Positions 26,860 to 35,576 of a stretch of DNA of 64,000 nt are shown here, in pieces. The position numbers were made by a program, and so were the translations under genes. This stretch comes from Anatilimnocola floriformis (GTDB lineage Bacteria > Planctomycetota > Planctomycetia > Pirellulales > Pirellulaceae), in contig NZ_JAMLFW010000002.1 of assembly GCF_024256385.1 (NCBI RefSeq), positions 1 to 64,000 of the forward strand, written 5' to 3'. The notes beneath the pieces were generated by a model, which saw only the letters and a program-made list of their open reading frames with translations, made no database searches and was not told the origin of the DNA. Position 1 is the first letter of the stretch; every line of letters starts with the position of its first letter.

Positions 26860-28188
26860 ATGACTTTGCAGATCATCCACAACGCCACGTGCACTGCTTG
26901 CAGCTGCGTCTGCGACGATATCGAGCTGCACCACGATGACGTCCGCATTCACGAAGCCAGGCGAGCCTGCGAACTCGGTACGCCTTGGTTTTTGAATTAC
27001 ACCACGGCGAAGAATTTTCCTGCGGCGTTGATCGACGGCAAAGAAGCGACGCTCGATCAGGCTGTCGCGGCGGCAGCGGACTATTTGCATGCTGCCGATA
27101 TGCCGCTGATCTACGGATTGAGCAACACCAGTTGCGAAGCGCAGAAGGAATGCGTCGCGCTCGCCGATCAACTCGGCGGTCTGCTCGACAGCGATCGCCA
27201 TGATCTGACACAAATCGCCGTGCAGATGGGTGGCAAGGTAACGTGTACCCTCGGCGAAGTGAAGCAGCGGGCCGACCTGGTCGTGTATTGGGGCGTCGAT
27301 CCGGAGGAGAGTTATCCGCGCCACATGTCGCGCTACACCGTCATGCGAAAAAGCAAGTTCCTGCCGCACGGCCGGGCCGATCGCACCATGGTGCTGGTGA
27401 ATGTCGAAGAGAGCAAGAGCTCGGAAGAAGCCGATCTAGTGCTGCGGGTCACGCCAGCGAGCGACTTTGAACTGATCGCGATTCTGTGCGCGATGCTGCG
27501 AGGCCATGAAGTCGCCGACTCCGCCATCGCCGAAACGGGACTGAATCGCGAGCAGCTGGTCGATTTGATTACGCGCATGAAGAGCTGCAAGTTCGGCTGT
27601 TTTTTCTTCAGCACCGGCTTGTCGATGACGCGCGGCAACTACATGAATAGTGCGTCCATTCTTTTGCTCGCCGCCGAGCTGAACGCGTTTACTAAGTTCG
27701 TCGCCATGCCAATGCCAGGCCATGGCAATGTCACTGGCGCCGACGCCGTCATGCGTTGGCAAACCGGTTATCCCTTCAGCGTGTCGTTTAACCGCGGCTA
27801 TCCGCGCTACAACCCGGGAGAGTTTTCGACCGAAGAAGTCCTCTCGCGTGGCGACTGCGACGCCGCGATCATCATCGGCGCCGATCCTGTTCCCGCGCTG
27901 CCGCCGGCTGCAATCGACCATCTCCGACGCATTCCCACCATCGTGCTCGATCCGCAGATCACGCGCACCAGCCAACTGGCCCGCGTACACATCACCACTG
28001 CGCCGCACGGCCTTGCCGCTGGCGGCACTGCTTATCGCATGGATGAGCTCTCGATGCCGCTCAAACCGGCCCTCACGTCGCCCTATCCGACCGATATCGA
28101 AGTCATTCAAAAAATCAAAGCCGCCGTCGCAGAAAAGCCGTTCTGGCTCGCAGAAGGAAGCCAGCCGCGAATGCTGCACGCGGAATAA
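26860..28188 (+). CDS. fhcB: Formyltransferase/hydrolase complex subunit B (formylmethanofuran dehydrogenase subunit B-like)
   Basis: 442 residues from the ATG at 26860. The frame continues up to 26824, but the internal start leads straight into the conserved N-terminus. C11-x2-C14-x3-C18 (CTACSCVC) is the Fe-S motif of the FwdB/FhcB family. It continues with YGLSNTSCEAQKECVALAD, VYWGVDPEESYPRHMSRY and MPMPGHGNVTGADAVMRW. In H4MPT-dependent formaldehyde oxidation, Fhc moves the formyl group from H4MPT to the methanofuran-like cofactor and releases formate. Planctomycetes are known to carry this pathway. A Uma2 gene separates it from fhcA. Confidence 0.9.
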   Translation: MTLQIIHNATCTACSCVCDDIELHHDDVRIHEARRACELGTPWFLNYTTAKNFPAALIDGKEATLDQAVAAAADYLHAADMPLIYGLSNTSCEAQKECVALADQLGGLLDSDRHDLTQIAVQMGGKVTCTLGEVKQRADLVVYWGVDPEESYPRHMSRYTVMRKSKFLPHGRADRTMVLVNVEESKSSEEADLVLRVTPASDFELIAILCAMLRGHEVADSAIAETGLNREQLVDLITRMKSCKFGCFFFSTGLSMTRGNYMNSASILLLAAELNAFTKFVAMPMPGHGNVTGADAVMRWQTGYPFSVSFNRGYPRYNPGEFSTEEVLSRGDCDAAIIIGADPVPALPPAAIDHLRRIPTIVLDPQITRTSQLARVHITTAPHGLAAGGTAYRMDELSMPLKPALTSPYPTDIEVIQKIKAAVAEKPFWLAEGSQPRMLHAE

Positions 28189-28241
28189 GCGACGTGGGAT
28201 TCGATCGGCCGTTGATCTACAATGCGGTAGGAGGAACCAAC

Positions 28242-28850
28242 ATGGCGACTGGCACGCTGCAGCGGCACCTCGGCCACGACGATCACGGCCGCGAGCTGAC
28301 GTACGAAGAATTTCTCGCAGGAGATTACGAGGAAGGCTACCGGTACGAACTCATCGAGGGGAGGTTGTACGTGTCGCCTTTTCCAAATTATCCGCATGAC
28401 TGGATGCTGTCGCATGTAAACGAGTTGCTAACGATTTATCGCGTAAAGAATCCGGCGGTTGTCGCGCGGCTCTCGAGTGCCTCTCGGGTTTTTATCCCAG
28501 GCAAGACAAAGACGACTTGCCCCGAACCCGATTTCGCCCTCTATCAAAGCTGCCCGCCAGGCCGAGAGGTCAAGTGGCAAGACATCAGCCCCATGATCGT
28601 GGTAGAAATTGCCAGTCCGTTCAATTCCGAAAAGGACTACGTCCGCAACGTTGAGCTCTATCAACTCGTGCCGTCCATTCGCGAATATTGGGTCTTCGAT
28701 AAATACGCCGACGACAACGGCCCGACGTTGCGTGTTTATCACCGCAGCGCGGCGCGGCAGTCGTGGGAGATTTCCGACTACGGCCCGCGCGATGTCTACA
28801 CCACCGAGCTCCTCCCCGGTTTTCAATTGCCAGTTTGTCCGCCGAAGTGA
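28242..28850 (+). CDS. Uma2-family PD-(D/E)xK endonuclease-like protein
   Basis: 202 residues. The start at 28242 is supported by GGAGG 8 bases upstream and by loss of conservation before it. The Uma2 (DUF820) pattern is clear: TYEEFLAGDYEEGYRYELIEGRLYVSPFP, then CPEPDFALYQ, PMIVVEIASPFNSEKDYVRNVELYQ and REYWVFDKY. Uma2 has a PD-(D/E)xK nuclease fold: the aspartate in PEPDFALY and the glutamate in VVEIASP are the likely metal ligands. It is greatly expanded in cyanobacteria and planctomycetes with no known role. It sits between fhcB and fhcA, starting 53 bases after fhcB and ending 6 bases before fhcA. Confidence 0.87.
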   Translation: MATGTLQRHLGHDDHGRELTYEEFLAGDYEEGYRYELIEGRLYVSPFPNYPHDWMLSHVNELLTIYRVKNPAVVARLSSASRVFIPGKTKTTCPEPDFALYQSCPPGREVKWQDISPMIVVEIASPFNSEKDYVRNVELYQLVPSIREYWVFDKYADDNGPTLRVYHRSAARQSWEISDYGPRDVYTTELLPGFQLPVCPPK

Positions 28851-28856
28851 GAGATC

Positions 28857-30500
28857 ATGCTGCGTATCACGGGCGGAAAAGTCTACGACCCAGCCAATGG
28901 GATCGATGGCAAGATCAAAGACATCTTCATCGGCGATGATGGGCGGTTTGCTGCGGCTGCCGAGGGCGGTCGCACGATTGATGCGAGCGGCATGATCATT
29001 TTTCCCGGCGGTGTCGATGTACACACGCATGTCGCCGGCGGCGCGATCAACTTTGCTCGCGCGATGACCCCCGAAGATCATCGCCGTACGCAAGCCTTCA
29101 TGCGGACGAAGACCCGCCGCAGCGGCCTCGGCGGCATGGCCCCGACGACTTTCGCTACGGGCTATCTGTATGCCGGCATGGGTTTCACCACGCTCAACGA
29201 AGCCGCCGTGCCGGTGCTGAATGCTCGACACACACACGAAGAGCTTGCCGATATTCCGATTGTCGACAAGGCCTCGCTCACGCTGATGGCCAACAACGAG
29301 ATCATGCTCGATCAACTCGAGAAGGGGGAGTACGAGCGGGCCAAGCAAGTCGTCGCCTGGTATCTGTGGGCCGCGAAGTCGTACGGCATTAAAGCGGTGA
29401 ATCCTGGCGGAGTCGCAGCGTGGAAGTGGGGTAAAGACGCCAAACAGCTCACCTCGCCCGTCGAAGGTTATCACAATCTCACGCCCGGCAGCATCGTCAC
29501 GCAGCTCGCGCAGATCTGCGACGATCTGGGTTTGCCGCATCCGATTCATTTGCATTGCAACAATCTTGGCGCGCCGGGCAACATCTCGACGACGCTCGAC
29601 ACGCTCAAGCATCTCGAAGGCCGTCGCGCTCACATCGCTCACTCACAGTACCACGCTTACGGCGGCGACGGCTGGGACACCATGTGCTCGGCCACGATGG
29701 AACTAGCCGAGTATTTCAACACGCATCCGAATATCACCACCGATGCCGGCGCAGTCGTCTTTGGCGATACCGTCACCATCACCGCCGATGGGCCGTGGCA
29801 GCATTTGCTGTACAAGTTGACCGGGCGGAAGTGGGGCAACATCGATGTCGAAAACGAAACCGGCTGCGGCATCGTGCCGTACACCTATCGCCCCAGCAAC
29901 CTGGTGAACGCGGTGCAATGGGCAGCCGGCTTGGAATTGCTGCTGCTCATCCAAAGCCCTTGGCAAGTCTTTCTGTCGACCGATCATCCCAACGGCGGTT
30001 GCTTCTGGCGATACCCGGAAATCATCGAGCTGCTGATGCGGTCCGATGTTCGCAAAGAAGCCCTGAAGCGATTGCCGGACAAAATCAAAGGAAAAATCAA
30101 GCTGCCGGAGATCGATCGCGAATACACACTGCTCGATGTCGCCACGGCGATGTCGGCTGGTCCGGCGCGAGCGCTCGGTTTGCATCACAAGGGAAATCTC
30201 AGCGTCGGCAGCGATGCTGATCTGGTGATTTACGATTACGACGACAACGTCGCGCGCATGTTCAGCCATCCGCGTTACGTGATCAAAGGTGGCGAGCTGG
30301 TGCTCGAGGACGGCGAAATTCGCGAAGCGCCGCAGGGTCGCGAATATCTGGTCCGTCCTGCTTACGACCCGAGCACCGAAGACTTCATGCGCCCGCTGTT
30401 CGAAGATTGCTATACGATGTCGTTCGAAAACTATCCGGTCGCGCTGGAGCGAATCGATCGGCCGCATTTGCAAAACTGCGTTCCTGCAGATCAACCTTGA
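28857..30500 (+). CDS. fhcA: Formyltransferase/hydrolase complex subunit A (FwdA/FhcA amidohydrolase)
   Basis: 547 residues of the amidohydrolase superfamily. H56-x-H58 (VDVHTHVAGG), KAVNPGGVAAWKWG, HLHCNNLGAPGN, RRAHIAHSQYHAYGGDGW and the late aspartate FLSTDHPNGG make the usual binuclear metal site. The stretch CGIVPYTYRPSNLVNAVQW is typical of FwdA/FhcA. Subunit A is the formyl-hydrolysing subunit that releases formate. It is followed by fhcC 20 bases later. Confidence 0.93.
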   Translation: MLRITGGKVYDPANGIDGKIKDIFIGDDGRFAAAAEGGRTIDASGMIIFPGGVDVHTHVAGGAINFARAMTPEDHRRTQAFMRTKTRRSGLGGMAPTTFATGYLYAGMGFTTLNEAAVPVLNARHTHEELADIPIVDKASLTLMANNEIMLDQLEKGEYERAKQVVAWYLWAAKSYGIKAVNPGGVAAWKWGKDAKQLTSPVEGYHNLTPGSIVTQLAQICDDLGLPHPIHLHCNNLGAPGNISTTLDTLKHLEGRRAHIAHSQYHAYGGDGWDTMCSATMELAEYFNTHPNITTDAGAVVFGDTVTITADGPWQHLLYKLTGRKWGNIDVENETGCGIVPYTYRPSNLVNAVQWAAGLELLLLIQSPWQVFLSTDHPNGGCFWRYPEIIELLMRSDVRKEALKRLPDKIKGKIKLPEIDREYTLLDVATAMSAGPARALGLHHKGNLSVGSDADLVIYDYDDNVARMFSHPRYVIKGGELVLEDGEIREAPQGREYLVRPAYDPSTEDFMRPLFEDCYTMSFENYPVALERIDRPHLQNCVPADQP

Positions 30501-30520
30501 GCGCAGAGCTTGTCCAACTC

Positions 30521-31333
30521 ATGACAATCACCTTCTATCTCAAACGCGAACCGACCGTACCTCTCGAAGCTGAAGTGCTGTCGCCGGACGTCATGGCCGA
30601 TTTGTCGAATGCCGAGATTCGAGCCCTCACCGTCTTTCATGGTAAACGGCAAGTTCGGCTAGATGAGTTTTTTGACGTCGAGGGAGAGCGAAGTGCCGAT
30701 TTGGAGTTACACGGCGGGTTGCACAAAGTTCGTTGGATCGGCCATCGCATGTCGCGCGGCAGCGTTGTCATCCGCGGCTCGGCTGGCACGCACCTGGGCG
30801 CGTACATGCGCGGCGGCAGGATTGAAGTTCACGGCGATGCCGGCGACTGGATCGGCGCTGAGATGCGCGACGGTCTGATTCATGTCCACGGCAACGCGGG
30901 TGGCCAGATCGGCGCTGCCTATCGCGGTTCGCTGCGGGGCATGACCAATGGCACGATCATTGTCGACGGCGCGGCGGGTGTGGAGGTCGGCATGCGGATG
31001 CGCCGCGGCACGATCGTCGTCGGCGGTCCGGCTCAGGACTTCGCCGGTCTGCAAATGAAGGGCGGCACGATCATTCTGCTGAGCGGCGCCGAGATTCGCA
31101 CTGGCGCGTGGATGAAGCGCGGCACGATCATCTCGCTCAAGCCGCTGCACCTCATGCCGACGTTCACGCAGGCGGCAGATACCAATCCCACTTTCGTCAG
31201 CTTGATTGCGAAATATCTGCAGCCACTCGGCGTTAAGCTTCCTCACGGCGACAATAGCGTGTATCGCCATTATTCCGGCGATCTGGCCGTCTCTGACAAG
31301 GGCGAGATCCTCGTGTGGCAAGCGGCTTCTTAG
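30521..31333 (+). CDS. fhcC: Formyltransferase/hydrolase complex subunit C (FwdC/FhcC)
   Basis: 270 residues from the ATG at 30521. The frame open to the left overlaps fhcA and is not used. The protein is a right-handed beta-helix of GXXGXXXG-type repeats (RGSAGTHLGAYMRGGRIEVHGDAGDWIGAEM and on), like the C subunit and the glutamate synthase alpha domain. It holds the Fhc complex together with A and B. The fourth subunit gene fhcD (the formyltransferase) is not in this window after fhcC, although fhcABCD are often found together. Confidence 0.92.
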   Translation: MTITFYLKREPTVPLEAEVLSPDVMADLSNAEIRALTVFHGKRQVRLDEFFDVEGERSADLELHGGLHKVRWIGHRMSRGSVVIRGSAGTHLGAYMRGGRIEVHGDAGDWIGAEMRDGLIHVHGNAGGQIGAAYRGSLRGMTNGTIIVDGAAGVEVGMRMRRGTIVVGGPAQDFAGLQMKGGTIILLSGAEIRTGAWMKRGTIISLKPLHLMPTFTQAADTNPTFVSLIAKYLQPLGVKLPHGDNSVYRHYSGDLAVSDKGEILVWQAAS

Positions 31334-31358
31334 GCTTTGTCTTTTCCTAAATCAAGAA

Positions 31359-33662
31359 TCACAGCCCCAGCCAAGTGCCGCCTTGATAGGCGATGAACGC
31401 GCCAACGTAGGCCAGGCCGGTCATGTAGAAGAACGTGAAGATCGGCCACCAATAGGAGCCAGTTTCGCGTTTCATGATGGCCAGGGTCGACGCGCACTGA
31501 GCACACAGCGCGAAGAACACCATCACCGACAGCGCGACGGGCCGAGTGTAAACCGGTTTGTCGGTGCCGTCCCATTTGGCGTCTTTGAGTTGTTCGTGCA
31601 GCGGCGTCGAATCTGCTTCAGCACCTTCGCCCAGGTTATAGATGGTGCCCAGAGTCGCCACTATCACTTCTCGCGCAGGGAACGAAGCGATGGCAGCTGA
31701 GCCGAGCTTCCAATCCCAGCCGAGCGGTTTGACGGCGGGTTCGATGGCTTTGCCCGCGCGGCCGAGGTAACTGTTTTCAAGCAGTGTGCCAGCGATGTGT
31801 CCCTGCACGTCGTCGAGCTCTGCTTGCTTGGCTTCAAAGGCTTCTTTTTTGGCGACGTAGGCAGAGTCCTTCTCCTTTTCTTTGTCGCTGATTTTTGCGG
31901 CATTCAGCTTCGCATCGTACTCTTCGAAATCTTGCTTCAACGGTTCCACTTCCGCCAGCAAAGCTGCTTCGCGATCGCGCACGCCGGCGGCGAGCACACG
32001 CTCATCGTGCGGATAATATGCCAAGGCCCAGACGACGATTTGCACCAGCAAAATGAGCGTTCCCGCGCGATAGACAAACGCCCAACCTTGCTCAAACATG
32101 CGATGCAAAACGATCCAAGGGCCAGGCCATTTGTAGCTCGGCAGTTCGAGGACGAACGGCGGAGTGGGGCCGCGGAGAATCGTCAGTTTCAACAGCCAGG
32201 CGATGCCGATGCCGACGACCGCGCCGAGCGAATACATGGCGAGGTAAACGAGTCCTTTGAGACTGATGACGCCCCAGAGCCATGTCCTGTCAGGAAAAAA
32301 GGTTTCAATCAGCAGCACATACACAGGTATGCGCGCACTGCAACTCATAAGCGGTGCAACGAGCATCGTTACCAGGCGATCGCGGCGGTTCTCAATCACA
32401 CGGGCTGCCATGATGCCGGGGATAGCGCACGAAAACGAAGTGAGGAGCGGAATGAAACTCTTGCCGCTCAAGCCGACGCGGACCATCAGCTTGTCCATCA
32501 GGTACGCAGCGCGGGCCATGTAGCCGCAGTCTTCGAGGATGGCGATGAAAAGAAACAGCGTGAGAATCTGCGGCAAGAACACGATCACGCCACCGACTCC
32601 GGCCACCACGCCATTCGCGAGGAGCGATTGCAGCGGACCAGCGGGGATGAGCCATTTGACGAAATCCCCCGCTGCGCCGACCAACCAATCGGTGGCAGCT
32701 CCGGCCGGTTCGGCGATCCACGACACAGATTGGAAGAGAACAAACATCACCACCATAAAGACGAGCGTGCCATAAACGCGGTGCGTCAAGACACGATCGA
32801 CCTTATCGCTGAACGTATCGGTCCGTTCTTTCGGGCGCGCGACCGCGGACTTCAGCACTTCGCCAGCCCATTGATAGCGGGCCATGGCTTCGACAGCGGG
32901 AACCGGCGCGCCGGCCTGCTTCAATCGTTCGCGAGCGGCGGGAAGTTCTTTGAGCAATTCCTGCGAAACACCCGGCAATTCCGCACCGGCGAGATAGCCG
33001 CTGGTGTCGAGCAACAAGCGCTCAGCGAGATAGCGGGGCAGTGGTTCGGCGTTCTTCTGCGTCAGCACGGACAGCTTGCGCACTTCCTCCTGAAATGCCG
33101 CCGGAAACGGGCTGTCGATTTTCGTCGCCGGCTTTTCTGCAGCCGCGGCGAGCGCTTGCTTCAGCTCGTTGATTCCCTTTCCCTGATTCGCTTGCACCGC
33201 AACAAACTGCACCGGCACTTTGGCGGCCAACTTATCGAGCGAGATCTTCACGCCGCGCGATTCGGCGAGGTCCATCATGTTGACCGCAACGACCGCCGGC
33301 AGCCCCAGATCGAGAACCTGACTCAGCAGATAAAAATTGCGTTCGAGATTGCTCGCATCGACGATGCACAGCACCACATCGGGCTGCGGCTCGTCTTTGC
33401 GACGGCCGAGGAGCACATCGACCGCGACCATTTCATCGGGCGACTTCGGCGCGAGACTGTAAGTGCCCGGGAGATCGACAAGCCGAAATTGCCGGCCGTG
33501 GAACTCTGCTCGGCCTGACTTTTTTTCGACCGTAACGCCCGGATAGTTTCCGGTGCGAACGCGGCCGCCCGAGAGAGCGTTGAAGAGAGTGCTCTTGCCA
33601 GTGTTGGGATTACCAATCAGGGCGACGCTGATCGTCGCCGGGGAAGTTGCCGCTGCAGTCAT
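31359..33662 (-). CDS. feoB: Ferrous iron transport protein B
   Basis: 767 residues. The N-terminal G domain has GNPNTGKST (17-25) and DLPGTYSL, with NMMD in place of the usual NxxD loop. The membrane part has FLPQILTLFLFIAILEDCGYMARAAYLMD and SCAIPGIMAARVI as in FeoB. A charged coiled-coil-like insert (EEYDAKLNAAKISDKEKEKD onward) lies between membrane helices near residues 590-640 and is longer than in most FeoB. FeoB imports Fe2+ across the inner membrane. Two feoA genes lie upstream on the same strand, with a uracil-DNA-glycosylase-like gene between. Confidence 0.94.
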   Translation of the reverse strand: MTAAATSPATISVALIGNPNTGKSTLFNALSGGRVRTGNYPGVTVEKKSGRAEFHGRQFRLVDLPGTYSLAPKSPDEMVAVDVLLGRRKDEPQPDVVLCIVDASNLERNFYLLSQVLDLGLPAVVAVNMMDLAESRGVKISLDKLAAKVPVQFVAVQANQGKGINELKQALAAAAEKPATKIDSPFPAAFQEEVRKLSVLTQKNAEPLPRYLAERLLLDTSGYLAGAELPGVSQELLKELPAARERLKQAGAPVPAVEAMARYQWAGEVLKSAVARPKERTDTFSDKVDRVLTHRVYGTLVFMVVMFVLFQSVSWIAEPAGAATDWLVGAAGDFVKWLIPAGPLQSLLANGVVAGVGGVIVFLPQILTLFLFIAILEDCGYMARAAYLMDKLMVRVGLSGKSFIPLLTSFSCAIPGIMAARVIENRRDRLVTMLVAPLMSCSARIPVYVLLIETFFPDRTWLWGVISLKGLVYLAMYSLGAVVGIGIAWLLKLTILRGPTPPFVLELPSYKWPGPWIVLHRMFEQGWAFVYRAGTLILLVQIVVWALAYYPHDERVLAAGVRDREAALLAEVEPLKQDFEEYDAKLNAAKISDKEKEKDSAYVAKKEAFEAKQAELDDVQGHIAGTLLENSYLGRAGKAIEPAVKPLGWDWKLGSAAIASFPAREVIVATLGTIYNLGEGAEADSTPLHEQLKDAKWDGTDKPVYTRPVALSVMVFFALCAQCASTLAIMKRETGSYWWPIFTFFYMTGLAYVGAFIAYQGGTWLGL

Positions 33663-33683
33663 GAAAATCCGGTCTCACTGTCT

Positions 33684-34517
33684 CTAGTTTGCGGATGGGG
33701 GCGGGACACCGAGTGCCTGAAAAGCCGAGTCGATCGCAGTTACGAGATCGGCTGCACGTCGAAACTCGGGGCGTTTGCAAACGACCAGTGGAAGTTGACT
33801 CTTACTCTCCGGTAGTTCAATCCAGCCTGCCCACTCCACATGTGATCGCTTTGCATTGACGCCGGTGCTGACGAATTGATTCACGAATGGCTCAGCCCAA
33901 TTCCACCCCGTTACCAAGACGACGCGCCGCGGACGCCAGATCTCGAGTTCGCTCGTGAAATAATTTTTGCAGGCATTCTCTTGCGCCGTACATAAGCGAT
34001 TGCCTGGATTTCCACCGTTGTAGGGCGCCACTTTATAAAGGTTCGACCAGATCAGGTGACTGTACCAACCAGTTTTGGTCGAAGCTGCTTCATCGCTCTC
34101 GCGTTTCGATTGGATCAATTCATCGCGAAGAAAATGATGTGTCAGTTGATACATCAACCGGCTGAACGCGCTTCGTTTCCAATTCCAGTCTTGCGGCTTT
34201 TCCACCCAGTACATCGGGCATTCAGTGGAAGTGAATTCTTCAGTAGCGGCAGCCACGACCTTCGAACAGTACGACGAATCGGCGATATCGGCGACCGTCC
34301 AAGGTGTAGCCCAACCATTGGGAGCGCGACCGACAATCATCAGTCCGTTGTGACGAGCAGCAAGTCCTCGCCGAGGAATGAACGTCGTCAATTGCTGATC
34401 GGCAAACCTGTCACGCTTCGTGTAGGTTGCCACGGCTGCCAACAATTGGCTGTGCATTTCCGACAGGCGTTCGAAATTTTCAGCAGAACCAAAGATGGAT
34501 GCGATGTGCTCGCTCAT
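33684..34517 (-). CDS. Uracil-DNA-glycosylase-like fold protein, uncharacterised
   Basis: 277 residues. I do not recognise a named family, but the layout matches the UDG superfamily: LMIVGRAPNGW near residue 58 (motif-1-like G..P), WSNLYKVAP near 155 (N at the position of the conserved asparagine), then a Cys- and Glu-bearing helix (RLCTAQENACKNYFTSELE) and WRPRRVVLVTGWNWA near 195. A DNA repair or base-recognition function is inference. It lies inside the feo operon, 21 bases from feoB and 23 bases from feoA, on the same strand, so it is co-transcribed with iron uptake. No cysteine cluster for an Fe-S family 4 enzyme is obvious. Confidence 0.6.
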   Translation of the reverse strand: MSEHIASIFGSAENFERLSEMHSQLLAAVATYTKRDRFADQQLTTFIPRRGLAARHNGLMIVGRAPNGWATPWTVADIADSSYCSKVVAAATEEFTSTECPMYWVEKPQDWNWKRSAFSRLMYQLTHHFLRDELIQSKRESDEAASTKTGWYSHLIWSNLYKVAPYNGGNPGNRLCTAQENACKNYFTSELEIWRPRRVVLVTGWNWAEPFVNQFVSTGVNAKRSHVEWAGWIELPESKSQLPLVVCKRPEFRRAADLVTAIDSAFQALGVPPPSAN

Positions 34518-34540
34518 AGCGCGACCTGTTCTCGGCGAGG

Positions 34541-34765
34541 TTAGGTCGTCAATTGCACGCGGGCGGCTTCGCTCTTGCGAATGCTGAGGCGGTAGCCGCG
34601 AACTTCGATTTCCAGAGGATCACCCAGCGGCGCGACGCCGAGCACGGTCAATTCAGTGCCGGGGATCAGCCCCATTTCCATCAGGCGAATGCTGATCTCA
34701 TCGGCGTCGGTCACGGAGGCGACGGTGGCCGATTCGCCGACCGCGAGCTGCGCGAGAGTTCTCAT
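34541..34765 (-). CDS. feoA: FeoA domain protein (second feoA)
   Basis: 74 residues from the ATG at 34765. The FeoA SH3-like fold is clear: TLAQLAVGESATVASVTDAD, RLMEMGLIPGTELTVLGVAPLGDP and YRLSIRKSEAARV. It is a cytoplasmic helper that interacts with FeoB. The start overlaps the stop of the first feoA by 4 bases. The open frame extends to 35104 but only this part is FeoA. Confidence 0.9.
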   Translation of the reverse strand: MRTLAQLAVGESATVASVTDADEISIRLMEMGLIPGTELTVLGVAPLGDPLEIEVRGYRLSIRKSEAARVQLTT

Positions 34766-35004
34766 GCCGACCTCGCGCTGGCGAGCGGCTGCACCAGAAT
34801 CTGAAACAGGTTGGCATCGCGCAAACAAACCTTCGAGCTGCCGAGTCGCACGATGCAGGGGCTGCCAGGCTGGACCATTTCGATACTGGCACCTTCGCGC
34901 AGGCCCATCTCCTGCAACCGCTGCACATCGTTCGGATCGCCAAGCAAATGATCGATCCGCGCGGCCTGACCGGCGGGCAACATCTGCAGAGGAATGAGGT
35001 CCAT
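34762..35004 (-). CDS. feoA: FeoA domain protein (first feoA)
   Basis: 80 residues, first gene of the feo operon. It carries the FeoA pattern: LPAGQAARIDHLLGDPNDVQRLQEMGLREGASIEMVQPGSP..GSSKVCLRDAN. Two different FeoA proteins encoded in tandem are seen in several bacterial feo operons. The promoter should lie in 35005-35184, but I found no Fur-like box there. Confidence 0.85.
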   Translation of the reverse strand: MDLIPLQMLPAGQAARIDHLLGDPNDVQRLQEMGLREGASIEMVQPGSPCIVRLGSSKVCLRDANLFQILVQPLASARSA

Positions 35005-35184
35005 GACGAGCTCGAAGAGGCGGGAGAGTGCAGCGGCGGGCTAACTGAGAACGGGTATCAATATATGCCGAATGCGTCGGCAAAGCCAGTGAGGCAACTG
35101 GCACATCACTTGCTTAAGTTTGCTGCGGGAAAACGCACAGCAAGGAAGTCAACACCATCGATTGACAACTGGAAAGGCACTTTT

Positions 35185-35406
35185 ATGCGGATCGCAGGAC
35201 TAACTTTGATCGTGCTCGGTATTCTTGCTCTGCTGATTCGGAGCTTCACTTTCTTCTCGACCGAGACCGTTGTCGGGCCCGCAGGGTTGTTCGCGTGGGA
35301 CGTTTCGCGACCACACACGATCTTTATCAATCCACTAGCTGGCATCCTCGCAGTGATCGCTGGCTTTGTGTTGCTGACGATGAACCGCCGGCAGCTGACG
35401 GCCTGA
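35185..35406 (+). CDS. Small DUF3185-like membrane protein
   Basis: 73 residues with two membrane helices (MRIAGLTLIVLGILALLI and NPLAGILAVIAGFVLLTM). The layout matches small DUF3185-type proteins. The ATG at 35185 is preferred; the open frame to the left overlaps the feoA promoter region and is not protein-like. Function unknown; divergent from feoA. Confidence 0.65.
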   Translation: MRIAGLTLIVLGILALLIRSFTFFSTETVVGPAGLFAWDVSRPHTIFINPLAGILAVIAGFVLLTMNRRQLTA

Positions 35407-35484
35407 GTATAGCCATCACGCTCCGCAGTAAGGCTGAGTGTAGTCATCACGCTCCGCGTGGTGAGGCGATGTGCTGAGCCCATC
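35407..35484. repeat. Short repeats of the CACGCTCCG type
   Basis: The stretch holds CATCACGCTCCGC twice (around 35414 and 35447), and an inverted partner GCGGAGAGCG lies near 35553. It is another intergenic hairpin-prone sequence of the kind scattered through the window. Confidence 0.4.
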
Positions 35485-35523
35485 AAGAAACAAAAACCGG
35501 GGCCGCAATTATTGCAGCCCCGG
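35485..35523 (-). terminator. Intrinsic terminator of the porin gene
   Basis: On the minus strand the stem CCGGGGC/GCCCCGG with GCAAT/ATTGC (35497-35523, one mismatch) is followed by TTTTTGTTTCTTG. The T-run lies on the minus strand, so it ends transcription of the beta-barrel gene at 35577. Confidence 0.85.
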
Positions 35524-35576
35524 CGTTGATTTGAACTGTGGTTAGTCCTCACGCGGAGAGCGTAAGAGCTACACGC

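Noticed and set aside
25536-26948. 470-codon minus-strand frame
   Set aside because: Antisense shadow of the TPP-enzyme gene; composition is Arg/His-rich and no domain is seen.
28428-29642. 404-codon minus-strand frame over the Uma2 and fhcA genes
   Set aside because: It crosses two well-supported genes on the other strand, so it cannot be a real gene.
31797-33518. 573-codon plus-strand open frame over feoB
   Set aside because: It is antisense to the well-supported feoB gene and has a low-complexity His/Arg/Glu-rich composition typical of shadow frames in GC-rich DNA.
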